Source of the DNA: Flaccisagitta enflata
Lineage: Eukaryota > Chaetognatha > Sagittoidea > Aphragmophora
NCBI GenBank assembly: GCA_965153355.1
Contig: OZ231127.1
Coordinates: 90,830,001-90,894,000 of the forward strand
Direction: 5' to 3'
DNA: 64,000 bases
In this document: positions 13,265-24,375 of the stretch, piece by piece
How positions within the stretch are numbered: the stretch's first letter is position 1
How the letters are laid out: each line of letters opens with the position of its first letter
Program-made: the position numbers and the translations under genes
The notes under the pieces: model-generated
Database searches by the model: none
What the model saw: only the letters and a program-made list of their open reading frames with translations
Told to the model about the DNA's origin: nothing

Positions 13265-13585
13265 AACTAGTTATCCAAGGATCGCAAATGGTCAGCAGTA
13301 CCCGATGCCCTGCTTGGAGTGATCAAATGAAGTAGTGGAGTGAGAGCAGGGCAGCAGCCCCAAAGGACTGATGTCCTGTAGGACACAGGGGTGAATTTCG
13401 AGACATTCTGAGGCGGATCTGGAGTCGGGATGACAGAATTTAGTCCAAAAGAGCAGATTTGAGGTTTGGGGGGCAGACTTGAGGCCTAGAGGACAAATTT
13501 AAGACTTGAAGAGTTGATCTGAGGCCTGAAGGACGGATTTGAGGTCTGGAGGGCTGATTTGAGGTTTCGAGGGCAGATATGAGCA
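13265..13585 (+). mobile_element. FB-family fold-back element, left half
   Basis: The outer arm GGTCAGCAGTACCCGATGCCCTGCTTGGAG, the cap GCAGCCCCAAAGGACTGATG with TCCTGTAGGACACAGGGG, then the 21-bp core (GAGGTTTGGGGGGCAGACTT type). The core stops at the GTGCCCGG repeat at 13590 and no right cap follows. Confidence 0.8.
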
Positions 13586-13589
13586 GGCC

Positions 13590-13720
13590 TGAAAAAAGAG
13601 CGTGCCCGCGTGCCCGGTGCACGCAGTTTTGCTGTCGGGCATGTAACTTTTGCTAGCTGCGTGCCCGGTGTGCACACAGCTTTTGCTAGCTGCGCGCCCG
13701 GCGTGCACGCTCTTGTGTCT
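13590..13720 (+). repeat. GC-rich repeat D (CGTGCCCGGCGTGCACGC)
   Basis: Three near copies of GTGCCCGGTGTGCACGC with TTTTGCTAGCTGC between them. A related block, in the opposite position relative to an FB half element, sits at 20295-20370. Confidence 0.7.
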
Positions 13721-13962
13721 CTTTTGATTTTTTTAATCTCTCATGCTTTTAAACAAGGCCAAGAGATGTCCAACAGATGCGTCCTCTTTAGATGTAAGAT
13801 ATAATCATTAGAGTGGTCACTATTTGACCTTTTCATCATGATCTTTACGGCATGAACATGGGCCATCCACTACATCCAAGTAGCATTTCTCTCAAAGGTT
13901 TTCCCTTTTTAAGCATCTGAAAACCCTGCGGAGTAAGATATGCAGATGAAGGTGGAGGTTAT

Positions 13963-14097
13963 TTCTTTGTTTTTTTTTTTTTTTGTTTTTTTTTTTTGTT
14001 TGTTTGTTTGTTTTTTTGCAAGCTTGTAGCTTATGCTTATTTGTTCTTATGCTTGTGTAAACGGCCGGCAAGGGTAGAACATCATGAAATGCATTCC

Positions 14098-14137
<40 letters not shown>

Positions 14138-14141
14138 GCCG

Positions 14142-14204
<63 letters not shown>

Positions 14205-14290
14205 GACTGGAAATGCGATGATGACGAAGATGTTAAAGATAACGTCGACGACCGAGACACACAGACACACACGCACACACACACATGCAT

Positions 14291-14357
<67 letters not shown>

Positions 14358-14398
14358 CACACTCACACACACACACTCACACACACACACTCAATCAA
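13963..14398 (+). repeat. Compound microsatellite: T/GTTT, TCTG, TC, AC
   Basis: A poly-T/GTTT stretch (13969-14017), (TCTG)n 14096-14156, (TC)n to 14200, then (AC)n 14262-14390 with interruptions. Confidence 0.95.
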
Positions 14399-14584
14399 TC
14401 ACAACCGCGGCACCTAAAATGCACATTTTCACATCTTTCAACTTGACCTTCACAAACTAACGAATCAAATGACGGATGGATGGACCAACAGAATAATATC
14501 CAAAACAAATCCCGGGTTTACAATTTTACGATATTACGATAGCCGCTTTAATTGGTAATTGGCAGTTTTTACTAATGGTGGCTC

Positions 14585-15115
14585 TTTCTTGGGCAGCGGC
14601 CCCAAAGGACCAATGTCCTGTAGAACACCGGGGGAAATTTCCAAACACCCATCCTTCTGTCCTTTCATCTGTCCCCCCCCTTGACCATCAAGACCTCAAA
14701 TTAGCCCTCCCAAGCCTCAAATTAGCCCTCCAGGCTTTAAATCACCCCATCCATGCCTCAAATCTGCCCTTCAGACCGCAAATCTGCCCTCCAGACCTCC
14801 AATCTGCCCTCCAGACCTTCAATCAGCCCTCCAAAAACATCAAATCAGCCCTCCTTCCCTTAAATTTACCCTCCAAACCTCAAAACTGCTCTCCAAGCCT
14901 ATGTTTTGCCCTCTAATATGCTTTCAGTGGCTTAAAACAGTTATGTAAGGCCTGAAATATACCCCCTCAGGACCTCTGGAAATTCACTCCTGTATTCTAC
15001 AAGACATTGGGCCTTTGGGGCCGCTACCCGACTCTCACTCCATTTCTAAACTGGATCACTCAAAGCAGGGTATTGGGTACCGCTGACCATGTCCGATCCT
15101 TGAATGATTAGTAAG
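14585..15115 (+). mobile_element. FB-family fold-back element, complete
   Basis: Left cap GGCAGCGGCCCCAAAGGACC with GTCCTGTAGAACACCGGGGG; C-run; 21-bp core CTCCAGACCTCAAATCTGCC type (14695-14930); right side GGAAATTCACTCCTGTATTC with GGGCCTTTGGGGCCGC; outer arm CAAAGCAGGGTATTGGGTAC with CGCTGACCATG. Core units run in one direction. Confidence 0.85.
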
Positions 15116-15119
15116 ATGC

Positions 15120-15245
15120 GTCCCCGCATCTTTATAAGAGGCTTTGTCCGTCCGTCTGTTGGTGCATCTATCTGACCGTTGCATTCCTTTTTGTTTGCGT
15201 AAAATCGAGCAAGATCGAGCATGATCGGGTGAGATCTCTCCTTTT
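15120..15245 (+). repeat. Family A-like fragment
   Basis: TTTATAAGAGGCTTTGTCCGTCCGTC is the post-cap block of family A; followed by GATCGAGCATGATCGGGT text not seen elsewhere. Confidence 0.45.
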
Positions 15246-15254
15246 CTCTCTCTC

Positions 15255-16023
15255 TACCCTGTCTTCAAAAGCAACTGTAACCAGCAAAAGATGTACTATG
15301 CCATAACTATTCCCATCACAAAATTCGGATTTTTTCTGTCTTAAAGCATATCAGCTGCCATTTCTTCATGCAAAATTTCAGCACTTTTTGTTGAGTGGTT
15401 TAGCTTCTGCACCATTTTAAAGTAGAACAGCACTCATGGCGATACAGCTTTCCATTTCAGACTTAAATGGGGGCGTTTGACTTCAAACCTATGAAACTTT
15501 TAAACGCTTTTAGCTAAAACTCTGGGATTGGTCTCAAATTGAAGATTTTTTGAAGGAGACAAGATCATGTCTAAAAAAACCCACATATTGATGTATTTGT
15601 TAAGTTTTTATTAAGTTTTTCCCTGATTTTTCATATTTCAACAACATTTCATATTAAAAGAATTATCTTTTTTGGTTGCAATATCTTATGATTATGCATG
15701 ATATGAAAGAAAGTCATATTGGTAATAAAGATGTTTTAGTATGGGATTAATACAGATACTCAAAATCATTTTTTTGGCTATTTGCACCAGCTTGAATAAA
15801 TTAACTCTTTTCATTCTATATAAAAATTGCAATATTCTGAGTAAATTTGGGTACTTTTCAAAATTATGTAAAAGTTAAACCACTTGACAAAAAGTGCTGA
15901 AATTTTGCACAAAGAAATGGCAGTTGATATGCTTTAAGACAAGAAAAATACAAATTTTGTGATGGGAATAGTTATGGCATAATACATCTTTTGCTGGTTA
16001 CAGTTGCTTTTGAAGACAGGGTA
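15255..16023. mobile_element. Inverted-repeat element with about 160-bp arms
   Basis: The left arm TACCCTGTCTTCAAAAGCAA with CTGTAACCAGCAAAAGATGT (15255-15415) is mirrored at 15862-16023, ending GAAGACAGGGTA. Bounded by TA. No coding sequence inside. Confidence 0.85.
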
Positions 16024-16034
16024 TCTATCTATCT

Positions 16035-16035
16035 A

Positions 16036-16119
<84 letters not shown>

Positions 16120-16345
16120 TCTCTTACTCTCTCTCTCTCTCTTATATTTTCTTTTTTCTCGACGGGAAAGGCGATGATGAGAAAGAAGACAAAGATGACA
16201 AATATAATGTCGACGACCGCCACCCACACACACACTCACTAACTCACTCACTCACTCACTCACTCACTCACTCACTCACTCACTCACTCACTCACTCACT
16301 CACTCACTCACTCAAACACAAACACACACACACACACACACACAG
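16035..16345 (+). repeat. (CT)n, (ACTC)n and (AC)n microsatellites
   Basis: CT run 16039-16140, ACTC run 16230-16313 (about 20 units), AC run 16320-16344. Confidence 0.96.
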
Positions 16346-16447
16346 TTTTTTAACAAGCTTAGTGGCAGAAAGAAAATACAGAGGACACATCTATAGAATT
16401 TTTGGGCTTTTTTGTTTGTTTCTTGCCCCAAAATTGAAAAAATTTCG

Positions 16448-17195
16448 CAGAAAAGCGTTTATTTAGTTGCGGACACGCAACCCTATGAGAGACTTTGTCC
16501 ATCCGTCCGTCCGTTGGTTGGTTGGTCGGTCCGTGGACACGAGTCGAAAAGTGAGGAAATGAGCGTTTTAGATGCTTTTTGTGCATGTGAGTGGGGGACT
16601 TGTGGTGTGGATTGAGGTTGGATGCCCCTGCCCACCCGTCTGCAACTGATGGCCGTGTATCCGGCCTTGTTTTTTTATTTACTGTTTTTATTTACTGTTG
16701 GTAGGCCAAGAGGACTCAGCTACGCGACTCTACACCCTACTTTTTAGTTGCGGACACGCAACTCTGTAAGAGGCTTTGTCCGTCCGTCCGTCGGTCGGTT
16801 GGTCCGTGGACACGAGCTTAGATGCTTTTTGTGCATGTGAGTGGGGGGACTTGTGGTGTGGATTGGTGTTGGATGCCCCTGCCCATCCGTCCGCAATGAT
16901 ATTGTGACCCCGCGTCACTTGTTGTCCATTCATCTGCTGGTTGATTTGATGGTCAGTCGGTTTCATTTTTAGTCGCGTGCTACGCGACTCTACACCCCGC
17001 TTAGTTGGTCCTTCCGTCAGTCTATCAGTCCGTCAGTCCGTTGGTCCGTCCGTCACACTACTTTTTTTGGGTTTTTGCGGTTTTTGGCCGTACTGCTCCT
17101 GCCCAAATGATCTGGTGACCTCAATTATGGCCCCAGCCCACCCGCACGCGACTGGGGTAGCCGTGTATCCGGCCTTCTTTTTTATAAATCTTTTG
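16448..17195 (+). repeat. Three consecutive family A elements
   Basis: Copies start at about 16459, 16742 and 16972, each with TTTTTAG(T/T)(C/T)GCG caps, GTCCGTCCGT tracts and TGCCCCTGCCCACCCGTC. The first and third end in CCGTGTATCCGGCCTT; the second ends in the alternative tail ATTGTGACCCCGCGTCACTT. Two tail variants therefore coexist within 700 bp. Confidence 0.85.
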
Positions 17196-17391
17196 TTTTT
17201 TTGCCTCGCTGCTTCTGCCCAAATGCTCAATTACAACACCTGCCGACCCACACGCGCCTATGTAGGAGTGTGAAACAGGCAAAAAATCCAAACTAATTCT
17301 ATTTCAAGTGGCGGAAACGCGACTCTACACCTTGCCGTGTGGTTCGATGGGTAGTTACATTTGTCAGTCCATCACATTTATGTATTGCGAG

Positions 17392-17760
17392 CAGACCTGT
17401 ACATCTTGCTATCCTTCCGAGTAGCAGATATTTTTCCTGAAAATCTTCCGACTAGTCAAGCTATGCTTTCATATGCCTTTTCATATTTAACTATGAATGT
17501 CACACAACGTTACTACTCAATATCTGAAATAAGGACAAGAGCCTTTGGAGCTCTAACTGGTGTTTTATCCGGACCCACCACAACTTTCCTGTAAATGCCT
17601 GAAAAAATATCCCTCTTAAGAAATTTTCAAAAGACTGGTCAAAAGTTGTGCAACATTTAGAAAATTGTCACTAATCTCTGTCTATACATGAGATATGCAG
17701 ACCACAAGAAAACACTTAATAAATCAATTGATAGAAAGAAACTCTTTTCTTCCTGAAACA

Positions 17761-17836
<76 letters not shown>

Positions 17837-18083
17837 ATTTCATTTTCTTGTTTTTTTTTCGCCTTCACTTTTTTCCCCTTTGCCTTTTCTTTCCTCTTTC
17901 CCTCCCTCCTTCATTCCTTCCTTCCTTCCTTCCTTCCTTCCTTCCTTCCTTTCTTCCTTTCTCCCTCCCTTCCTTCCTTCCTTCTTTCCTTCCTTCCTGC
18001 TTCCCTTCCTTCCAAACCTTCCGAGTACCATTCAGCCCTTCCGAGTAGCGGCGCTACTCGCTATTACAAGATGTACAGGTCTG
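17392..18083. mobile_element. hAT-like element with 8-bp target duplication
   Basis: 17-bp perfect inverted ends CAGACCTGTACATCTTG, flanked on both sides by ATTGCGAG (17384-17391 and 18084-18091). An 8-bp duplication and CAG-start TIR fit the hAT superfamily. The interior has TCTTCCGAGTAGC, a CT and a CTTC microsatellite and the hairpin GAGTAGCGGCGCTACTC; no transposase. Confidence 0.9.
17763..18013 (+). repeat. (CT)n and (CTTC)n microsatellites inside the hAT-like element
   Basis: CT run 17763-17831; CTTC-rich run 17905-18013 with CCCTC and TTTC interruptions. Confidence 0.95.
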
Positions 18084-18179
18084 ATTGCGAGCGGTTGTTA
18101 CATTACTGCTCCTGCCTAACAGTCCGTGACTGGATTACCGTGTATCCAGCCCTGTTGAATTTAGATTTCCCTACAGCAT

Positions 18180-18370
18180 TTTCAGTCGCGGACTAGCAAC
18201 TCTATAGGAGGCTTTGTCTGTTGGTCTATTGGTTAGTCCATCCATAACTATTGAGTCAAAAAGTAGAAAAATGATCACTCTAGATGTGTGGGGGTTTGGG
18301 TTTGTGTGTGGATTGGGGTTGGACGCCCCTTCCCACCCATGTGTGGAGATATAGTGAATGCGCGTTACAT
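18180..18370 (+). repeat. Family A element, diverged
   Basis: TTTCAGTCGCGGACTAGCAACTCTATAGGAGGCTTTGTC, then TTGGTTAGTCCATCCA and GACGCCCCTTCCCACCCATG; the final tail is diverged. Confidence 0.7.
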
Positions 18371-18384
18371 CATTAAATGAGCTC

Positions 18385-18800
18385 ACGTCAATTGAGGTCC
18401 GTAGCTCAATTTGTTTAGGAGATACAATAGCACAATGTTATAAGGGTTTTCAACATTTTTCTAAAAATAAGATCAACTTTGAAAGACTGTTGCTCCTAAA
18501 CGAATCAAGCTACAAATCTCAACTCGGGCTCATCTTAAAGAGCTGCGTCTGCTCTTTAATGAGCCCAAGTTGAGGTCATTTTGTCAAATTGGAAAGGACA
18601 TGTGAGCCGTTGAAATTACCTCTTTAAAAATTGGAAGAAAATAGGCAATCACCACTTTTACCCCTTCTCTTCATCCTACTCCGCATCGTTTGAATTGGAT
18701 AGAAGAGTCGTCAAACTTGGGAAACATACTCAGTAATAGTGATGTGATACCCCCTTAAATGCCGTATTGAGCAAGGTAATCGAGTCATGTATGACCACTC
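18385..18800. repeat. Palindromic repeat (CAACTTGGGCTCAT family), part copy
   Basis: CTCAACTCGGGCTCATCTTAAAGAGC and its mirror GCTCTTTAATGAGCCCAAGTTGAG form a hairpin (18518-18577). Related hairpins occur twice at 45555-45850. The right flank ends in TGACCACTCTAATA, matching, inverted, the TTAGAGTGGTCACTA motif near 13808 and 45173. Confidence 0.65.
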
Positions 18801-18904
18801 TAATAATCATACAAATTACTAAAATTTAAAGATATTAAGATATAATGATATGAAAATATAAAGATTCAGAGATAAAGAGAAAAATATAAACTGATTCCTC
18901 TCTC

Positions 18905-19105
18905 CCCCCCACGCCTCCCTACCCCTCCCCCCCACGCCACCCTACCCCTCCCCCCCACGCCTCCCTACCCCTCCCCCCCACGCCTCCCCCCACGCCACCT
19001 TCCCCTCCCCACCTTCCCCACCCCCCCCCGCGCCTTCCCACCCCTCCCCCACGCCACCCCACCCCTCCACACTCCCAACCCTCCCCCCGCCTCCCCACCC
19101 CTCCC
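18905..19105 (-). repeat. C-rich imperfect minisatellite (CCCCCCACGCCTCCCTACCCCT)
   Basis: Units of about 20-27 bp built from CCTACCCCTCCCCCCACGCC. The strand-asymmetric C-run could form G-quadruplex on the minus strand (inference). Confidence 0.85.
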
Positions 19106-19119
19106 CGCCTCATCCTCAC

Positions 19120-19460
19120 AAAGAGACATGACGGGACTTGGAGAGACATGGAGAGACATGAGGAAACATGAGGAGACATAAGAGACATATAGAGACATGA
19201 AGAGACATAAGAGACATATAGGAGACACATAGGAGACAAAAGAGACAAAGAGACAAAAGAGACATAAGAGACATAAGAGACCTAAGATACATAAGAGAAA
19301 TAAGAGACATAAGAGATATAAGAGAAATATAGGAGACATAAGAGACATATAGGAGACAAAAGAGACAATAGAGACAAAAGATACAAAAGAGGCAAAAGAG
19401 TTGAAAGAGACATAAGAAATATAAGAGACATGAAGAGACATGAAGAGAAATGAAGAGAAA
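19120..19460 (+). repeat. AGAGACATA-type minisatellite
   Basis: 9-11 bp units (AGAGACATA, GGAGACAAA) run for 340 bp with growing divergence at the edges. Confidence 0.9.
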
Positions 19461-19614
19461 ACCCTAAAAATCGTCTTTTGAAAATTTCTTATCACTGACC
19501 TTCCTTCCTTCAGACCCTCTTATAGAGATGCGAGGACGCATCTAAAAAGGGGATAGAATGTGCAAAATAAGCGTGCTCAGCCTTCCTTTCACCTTCTCGC
19601 TCTTAATCCTTCAA

Positions 19615-19732
19615 CCAATCACTCATTTATTCATACATTCATCCATTTATTCATACATTCATCCATTCATTTATTCATACATCCATCCATTCATTCATTC
19701 ATTCATTCATTCATTCATTCATTCATACTTTC
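19615..19732 (+). repeat. (ATTC)n / (ATTCATCC)n microsatellite
   Basis: ATTC/ATCC units; open in several frames as IHPFIHS strings, which are artefacts. Confidence 0.95.
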
Positions 19733-20284
19733 TTAGATTGCGAGGCACAAGTATTGGCGTAAACTCGGTCTTTTTGTTTATCTTTCCCTTCGGGTGTTTC
19801 AGCCTTACGTGTTGAATCACTGTTACTTTTTTCATCTGAGAAAAAAGTCTGATATGTGCGCCTAGCTGACTAAGAATGTATTTATGAACGTTTTTGATGA
19901 ATGAACATGTTTAATGAACGCTTGCATGAATGGATGAAAATAGAAAGTGAATGAAAAAGAATGAAGGTGAATGAAAGTGTATGAAAGTTGGAAGGTTACA
20001 AGATTAAAAATTGACGCTAGGATCGGCATTTTTGCGCGGTTTTGACATTTGCGCGGTTTTGACATTTGCGCAATTGACTGACAGACCAACCGACCAAGGG
20101 ACAGAAATGACTTCTTATACACACAGAGATAAAGTCAAATTAAGCTTAGCCTAACCTAGTTTTTTTTAACAATGCATCAAAACGTTCCAAAATCAACATC
20201 GTAGTTATTTTACTAGGAGCTATCTCAATCTCTTTGGAAAGCTTCAGAAAAAAAATGTGTTGTTAGAAGTATGGTAAAAGTACT

Positions 20285-20860
20285 CATTTTACCGGGCACG
20301 CTCTTTTCCTGTCGGGCACGCTAAAATATTGGAGGGCCTGCCCGGCGTGCACGCTCAGAAAAAATACTATTTTCAGGCCTGGATATGAGGTCTGGGGAGC
20401 TAATTTGAGCTCTCAAGGGCTAAATCGAGGTCTGAAAGGGCTAATTTGAGGGCTAAGAGGGCCAAAATCAGGCCTGAGACTGCAGGCTTGAGGTTCCAAT
20501 AGCCAAGGGGGGGACGGAAGGACGGACAGAAGGACGAACGGATGGAAGGATGGATGGACGGACGGACAGATGGATGGACGGACGGACGGATGGAAAAACG
20601 GACGAACGGACGGATGGACGGACGGACGGACGGATGGACGAACGGACGGACGGACGGACGGATGGACGGATGGACGGACGGACGGACGGACGGACGGATG
20701 GACGGATGGATGGACGGACGGACGGACGGACGGACAGACGGATGGATGAACGGATGTACAGACGGACGGACGGACAGATGGACGGATGTCTCAAAATTCC
20801 CCCCTGTGTCCTCCAGGACATCGGCCCTTTGGGGCCGCTGCCCAAAAAGCAGGGCAAGAG
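20285..20860 (+). mobile_element. FB-family fold-back element, right half, with repeat D and (GGAC)n
   Basis: Repeat D (20295-20370), 21-bp core GAGGTCTGGGGAGCTAATTT type, G-run, a 270-bp GGAC/GGAT microsatellite (20512-20790), then CCCCCTGTGTCCTCCAGGAC and the cap GGCCCTTTGGGGCCGCTGCC. No left cap. Confidence 0.8.
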
Positions 20861-21433
20861 CGACTAAAGGCAAGGGAAGGAGGTATCCCCTCAACTCAGA
20901 CATCAGAGAGAGAAATAATGGGGAAATGTCTGGGCACAATATAAGAATTACAGCAAACTGTAATGCTTCAATTTTGAAACTTTTCTGCCAGCTACTATTT
21001 CAACCACCATTTGTTGCGTGCAAAATTTTGTTTATTATCAGTAAATTGGATCAAGCTGACGGTATGATATGAATACCTATTCTATTTTGCCCATTGACTG
21101 TTGGGTTTAAGAGGAAACATAGAACCAAAAATCAGTGCCTTTTGTTTTTCCTATTCGACGGTAGTTTGAAGAGCGGCCGAGGAAAACAAAAGGCCATTAC
21201 AGGAGGCAAAGGACTCCTATACATGTGCCAAAAGACTTACATCTGTTCTTTTAATAGTCTCAGTCTCACAGACAGTAACAATTACTGTACATATCTGTCC
21301 GTTATAATATGCATCTTTCCCTCCTTAGTTGTCTTTTTCTCTTTGTCTCTCGCGTCCATGAGCATGAGAGATAAGAAGGGACGTCATGTCAGATAATTCT
21401 AATACCAAAGCAGACTAAACTAACAGTTTGTAC

Positions 21434-21499
21434 CTTTTATCTTCGATTTTGTCACCGAATTCTGCTCTGGGATGGACATCAGAATGGGTATCTTTGAAT
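21434..21499 (-). CDS. DUF229 gene exon 13 (3' limit uncertain)
   Basis: A roughly 220-bp TC microsatellite ends in CAG, an acceptor giving one base that completes Arg with exon 12. The frame then reads FKDTHSDVHPRAEFGDKIED K and stays open to a stop at 21415-21417 (RYKLLV then TAG). Possible donors: TTCG|GTGACA (phase 1), AAAG|GTACAA (phase 2, used for the coordinate given) or CT|GTTAGT. DUF229 proteins normally continue further, so at least one more exon is expected and was not identified with confidence. Confidence 0.65.
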
Positions 21500-21752
<253 letters not shown>

Positions 21753-21796
21753 AAAGACACAAAGAGCAACAAATTGTAATAAGTTACGGCCAATGA

Positions 21797-21798
<2 letters not shown>

Positions 21799-21880
<82 letters not shown>
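21799..21880 (+). repeat. (GT)n microsatellite
   Basis: About 40 GT units, in the intron after exon 12. Confidence 0.97.
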
Positions 21881-21882
<2 letters not shown>

Positions 21883-21980
21883 TCAGAACATAGTCTTGCA
21901 TACTTGTCATTTTACTGATCACCCTTCCAGAAGTCTTAGACATACCTTTGGGACCATCATAGGAATGTTTGTAAATTCAC

Positions 21981-22081
21981 CTGAGGAAATGATCTTTGGT
22001 TTTAGTTCTGTAAGCGCTTAGAATTGCTGACAGGTTCAATTTATGGCACAAATCCAGTTGGGTTTTGATTTCTTCGTTTAT
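21981..22081 (-). CDS. DUF229 gene exon 12
   Basis: No internal Met; found from splice sites. The acceptor TTTCCCCAG|ATA opens INEEIKTQLDLCHKLNLSAI then LSAYRTKTKDHFL, matching the C-terminal family block IN-x-x-(I/L)-x-x-x-x-x-x-C-x-x-L-x-L-x-x-I. Phase 0 in, donor CTCAG|GTGAAT phase 2 out; the length of 101 nt fits. Confidence 0.87.
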
Positions 22082-22224
22082 CTGGGGAAATTAAGGAGAC
22101 CAATTATAGGTATTATCACATATGCCAAACGATTTCAATTGCAGCATCGACAAGAAATATTTCAACGACAACAACAGCGACAACATCAACGACAATATCC
22201 GCAACAATATTAACAGAAACAACG

Positions 22225-22305
22225 ACAACAACAAAAACAACAACAACAACAACAACGAAGACCAATGTAAAAAAAAACACAAAAAACAACAACAACAACA
22301 ACAGC

Positions 22306-22359
<54 letters not shown>

Positions 22360-22368
22360 AACAACAAA
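22225..22368 (+). repeat. (CAA)n trinucleotide repeat beside exon 11 donor
   Basis: CAA units, impure before 22285 and nearly pure after, reaching the exon 11 donor; on the minus strand the intron begins GTTTGTTGTTATTGTTG. Confidence 0.96.
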
Positions 22369-22369
22369 C

Positions 22370-22565
22370 CTGATTTACGATAACTTGAGCAATGTATTTG
22401 ACTGTTGGGTGGTCATTTGAGACTGGTTCTTGAGATTGGCAGATGCACCAATGAGGTAGAATCGTGGCAGAGTCGCAGGTTCGATTCCCAGGGATCGGCG
22501 ATGACAAAAATGAATACCGGAAAGGAACACCATTTTTTGTGGATGGAGGGTTCCATAAAGACGAT
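22370..22565 (-). CDS. DUF229 gene exon 11: IPGNRTC...HWCIC block
   Basis: The acceptor CATTATAG|A completes a Lys codon with exon 10. It encodes SSLWNPPSTKNGVPFRYSFL then SSPIPGNRTCDSATILPHWC IC, the conserved (S)LF-x-P-I-P-x-NRTC-x-x-A-x-I-x-x-HWC-x-C region of DUF229. It ends VKYIAQVIVNQ with donor CAG|GTTTGT, phase 0; a TTG microsatellite begins within the donor region. Confidence 0.93.
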
Positions 22566-22589
22566 CTATAATGTACAATGATATAAATA

Positions 22590-22722
22590 GATGTTGAAGG
22601 AGACTCACATGTGTGATTCCCAAGAATGGGGAAGAATAAAAATGAATATCCAAAACAATCATCATTTTTCGTAGATGGAAGGTTCCATAAGGAACATCCT
22701 TGTAACAGTTGGGTGGGTGGGT
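22590..22722 (-). pseudogene. Decayed duplicate of exon 11 (5' half)
   Basis: Just upstream of exon 11, in the intron after exon 10, the minus strand reads SLWNLPSTKNDDCFGYSFLF then FPILGNHTCES, clearly homologous to exon 11 (SLWNPPSTKNGVPFRYSFLS...IPGNRTCDS). The copy lacks the HWCIC half. Its only nearby acceptor (ACAAG|GA) needs a phase-1 donor, which exon 10 does not supply, so it is probably not used as a mutually exclusive exon. Confidence 0.75.
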
Positions 22723-23196
22723 TAACTGTATTTGAATTATATAATGGAGGCGAAAATAGCATAAGATTTGATCCATTTCACATCCCAACACAAAACAAGG
22801 CCAAATAGGCGTTCCGAAGGACGCTCGGACATAAATGGCGGATATGAGTGAAAACAAGTAACCCTGGGTGACAATTGTGTCGCGGACGGGTTGGTAAAAA
22901 GAACACACAACAAAAATATTCATTTCATTCGATTACAATTCATAATCAGATTTATATATACTATGTTGCTAGAATGTATAGCGACATCAGTAAAAAAATT
23001 GGGAAGAATATTGCTTGGATGATCAAAATACAATTACCAGATTAATTGCATTTACCAACTCTTTCTAAACTAACCAATTCGGGACTAGAAACCCAATTTT
23101 TTAAGCAAGAGTATTCAAACAAAGTTCATGTTTTTTTTTCGATGTCGCCACTCTTTTTAGCAAAATAGTAGATAATCTTTTATCAAGTTTACTGAC

Positions 23197-23330
23197 TTTT
23201 TCCTGGCATTTTCGTCTTTGAAGTCGAGCAGATCAAGCAGAGTTTCATAGACGTCAAAATTGGAAGTGAGTCTTTTGGCGTTTGTCTCCACATTGGCAAC
23301 TACATCCGGGTAATCTCGACGCCATTTAGC
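23197..23330 (-). CDS. DUF229 gene exon 10: FDVYETLLDLL block
   Basis: This exon has no internal Met and was found by eye. On the minus strand, acceptor GAAAG|GCT opens AKWRRDYPDVVANVETNAKR, then LTSNFDVYETLLDLLDFKDE, matching the family block YP-x-x-x-x-N-x-x-x-N-x-x-x-L-(T)-FD-x-x-x-TL-x-(D)-(I/L)L. Two donors are possible; AA|GTCAGT (phase 2) is chosen because it matches the phase of exon 11. Without it the frame stops 12 codons later. Confidence 0.9.
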
Positions 23331-24375
23331 CTTTCAGGTTACATACGGGATGAAAGATGAGATCAATGTTTATTACACTTTGATAACATTTTGGTTCAAA
23401 GATAATTGAAGATTGGGGATATCAAGTAATGCGGGGTTACAGTATCGTAGGGGACGGGCGGGGAAGGGGCGTACAACCCATCCTCCCTTCTCATTCCCCC
23501 TACATTCCCACACACACACAGGCACACACCATCCAACTCGTGGCTGAAAAACCTACAGATGGACCAACAGACTGACCAGAGGACAAAGCCTCTTTTAGCT
23601 TTAGCTTCTTTATCGGGAAAAAAAGTCGAAGTCAGTCTTCGACTTTTTTACATATTCCAGAGAAACGTGGTTTTTATTTTCTTATGCGAAAACTCTGGCT
23701 CTCGATCTAGCAAATGGGCCCTCAAACGAAACTGATAGGTTTAGTAAATTTAATGATTCTCTTTCTTTTGGCGCCAAGGAGAAATTTCTACGACAAAAAT
23801 TTTTTGAGTTATGATTTTTTCAATCTTTTTTTTAACGAAAAATTCTGAATGAATTTTTCCGAATTTTTCTGATTTTAACTAGGACCAACAGAGACGTATA
23901 TTGATGTATGTGTGAGCATGCAAATACAAGAAAGCATTTGTTTATAATTTGTTGCTTATCTGTGAGGGTGCTTTTGAGTACTTAAGCTCATCTAGCTTAA
24001 TATGCTCAGTCCCTTTTTTACCACTTCATATGCAATCAATATGAAAATGTATGGATGTATGTCTAAGCATGCAAATACAAGAAAGTATGTATATGCTCAT
24101 CTGTGAGGGAGCTTATGAGTATTTTAGCTTATTTAGCTGATTTAGCCAAAATCCGGTAATTCTTAGTCTTGACGGAAACATAGCTGAATGAAATTACCAT
24201 TCACTAACGCCAAAATCTAGGCAAAAGATGGGTCCTCAGCCTTGATGAAAATTCAAGTGAGGTCCTTTTTCAGCTGTAGACTAATAATTATATATACTGA
24301 AGCCAAAATCTAGGAAAAAATGAATCATCAGCCTTGAATACCAGGCTTGATGAAATCCCCGCCGACGCGACTTAC

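Larger units (their letters stand above)
17305..18158 (+). repeat. Family A element split by a hAT-like insertion
   Basis: The left part GGCGGAAACGCGACTCTACACC to TATTGCGAG (17391) resumes at 18084 with ATTGCGAGCGGTTGTTACAT and ends CCGTGTATCCAGCCCTGTTG. The inserted piece is the 692-bp element listed next. Confidence 0.85.

Noticed and set aside
22461-22500. A tRNA gene, from a GGTTCGATTCC B-box match
   Set aside because: It is the antisense of a conserved coding block in exon 11, and no A box or cloverleaf fits.
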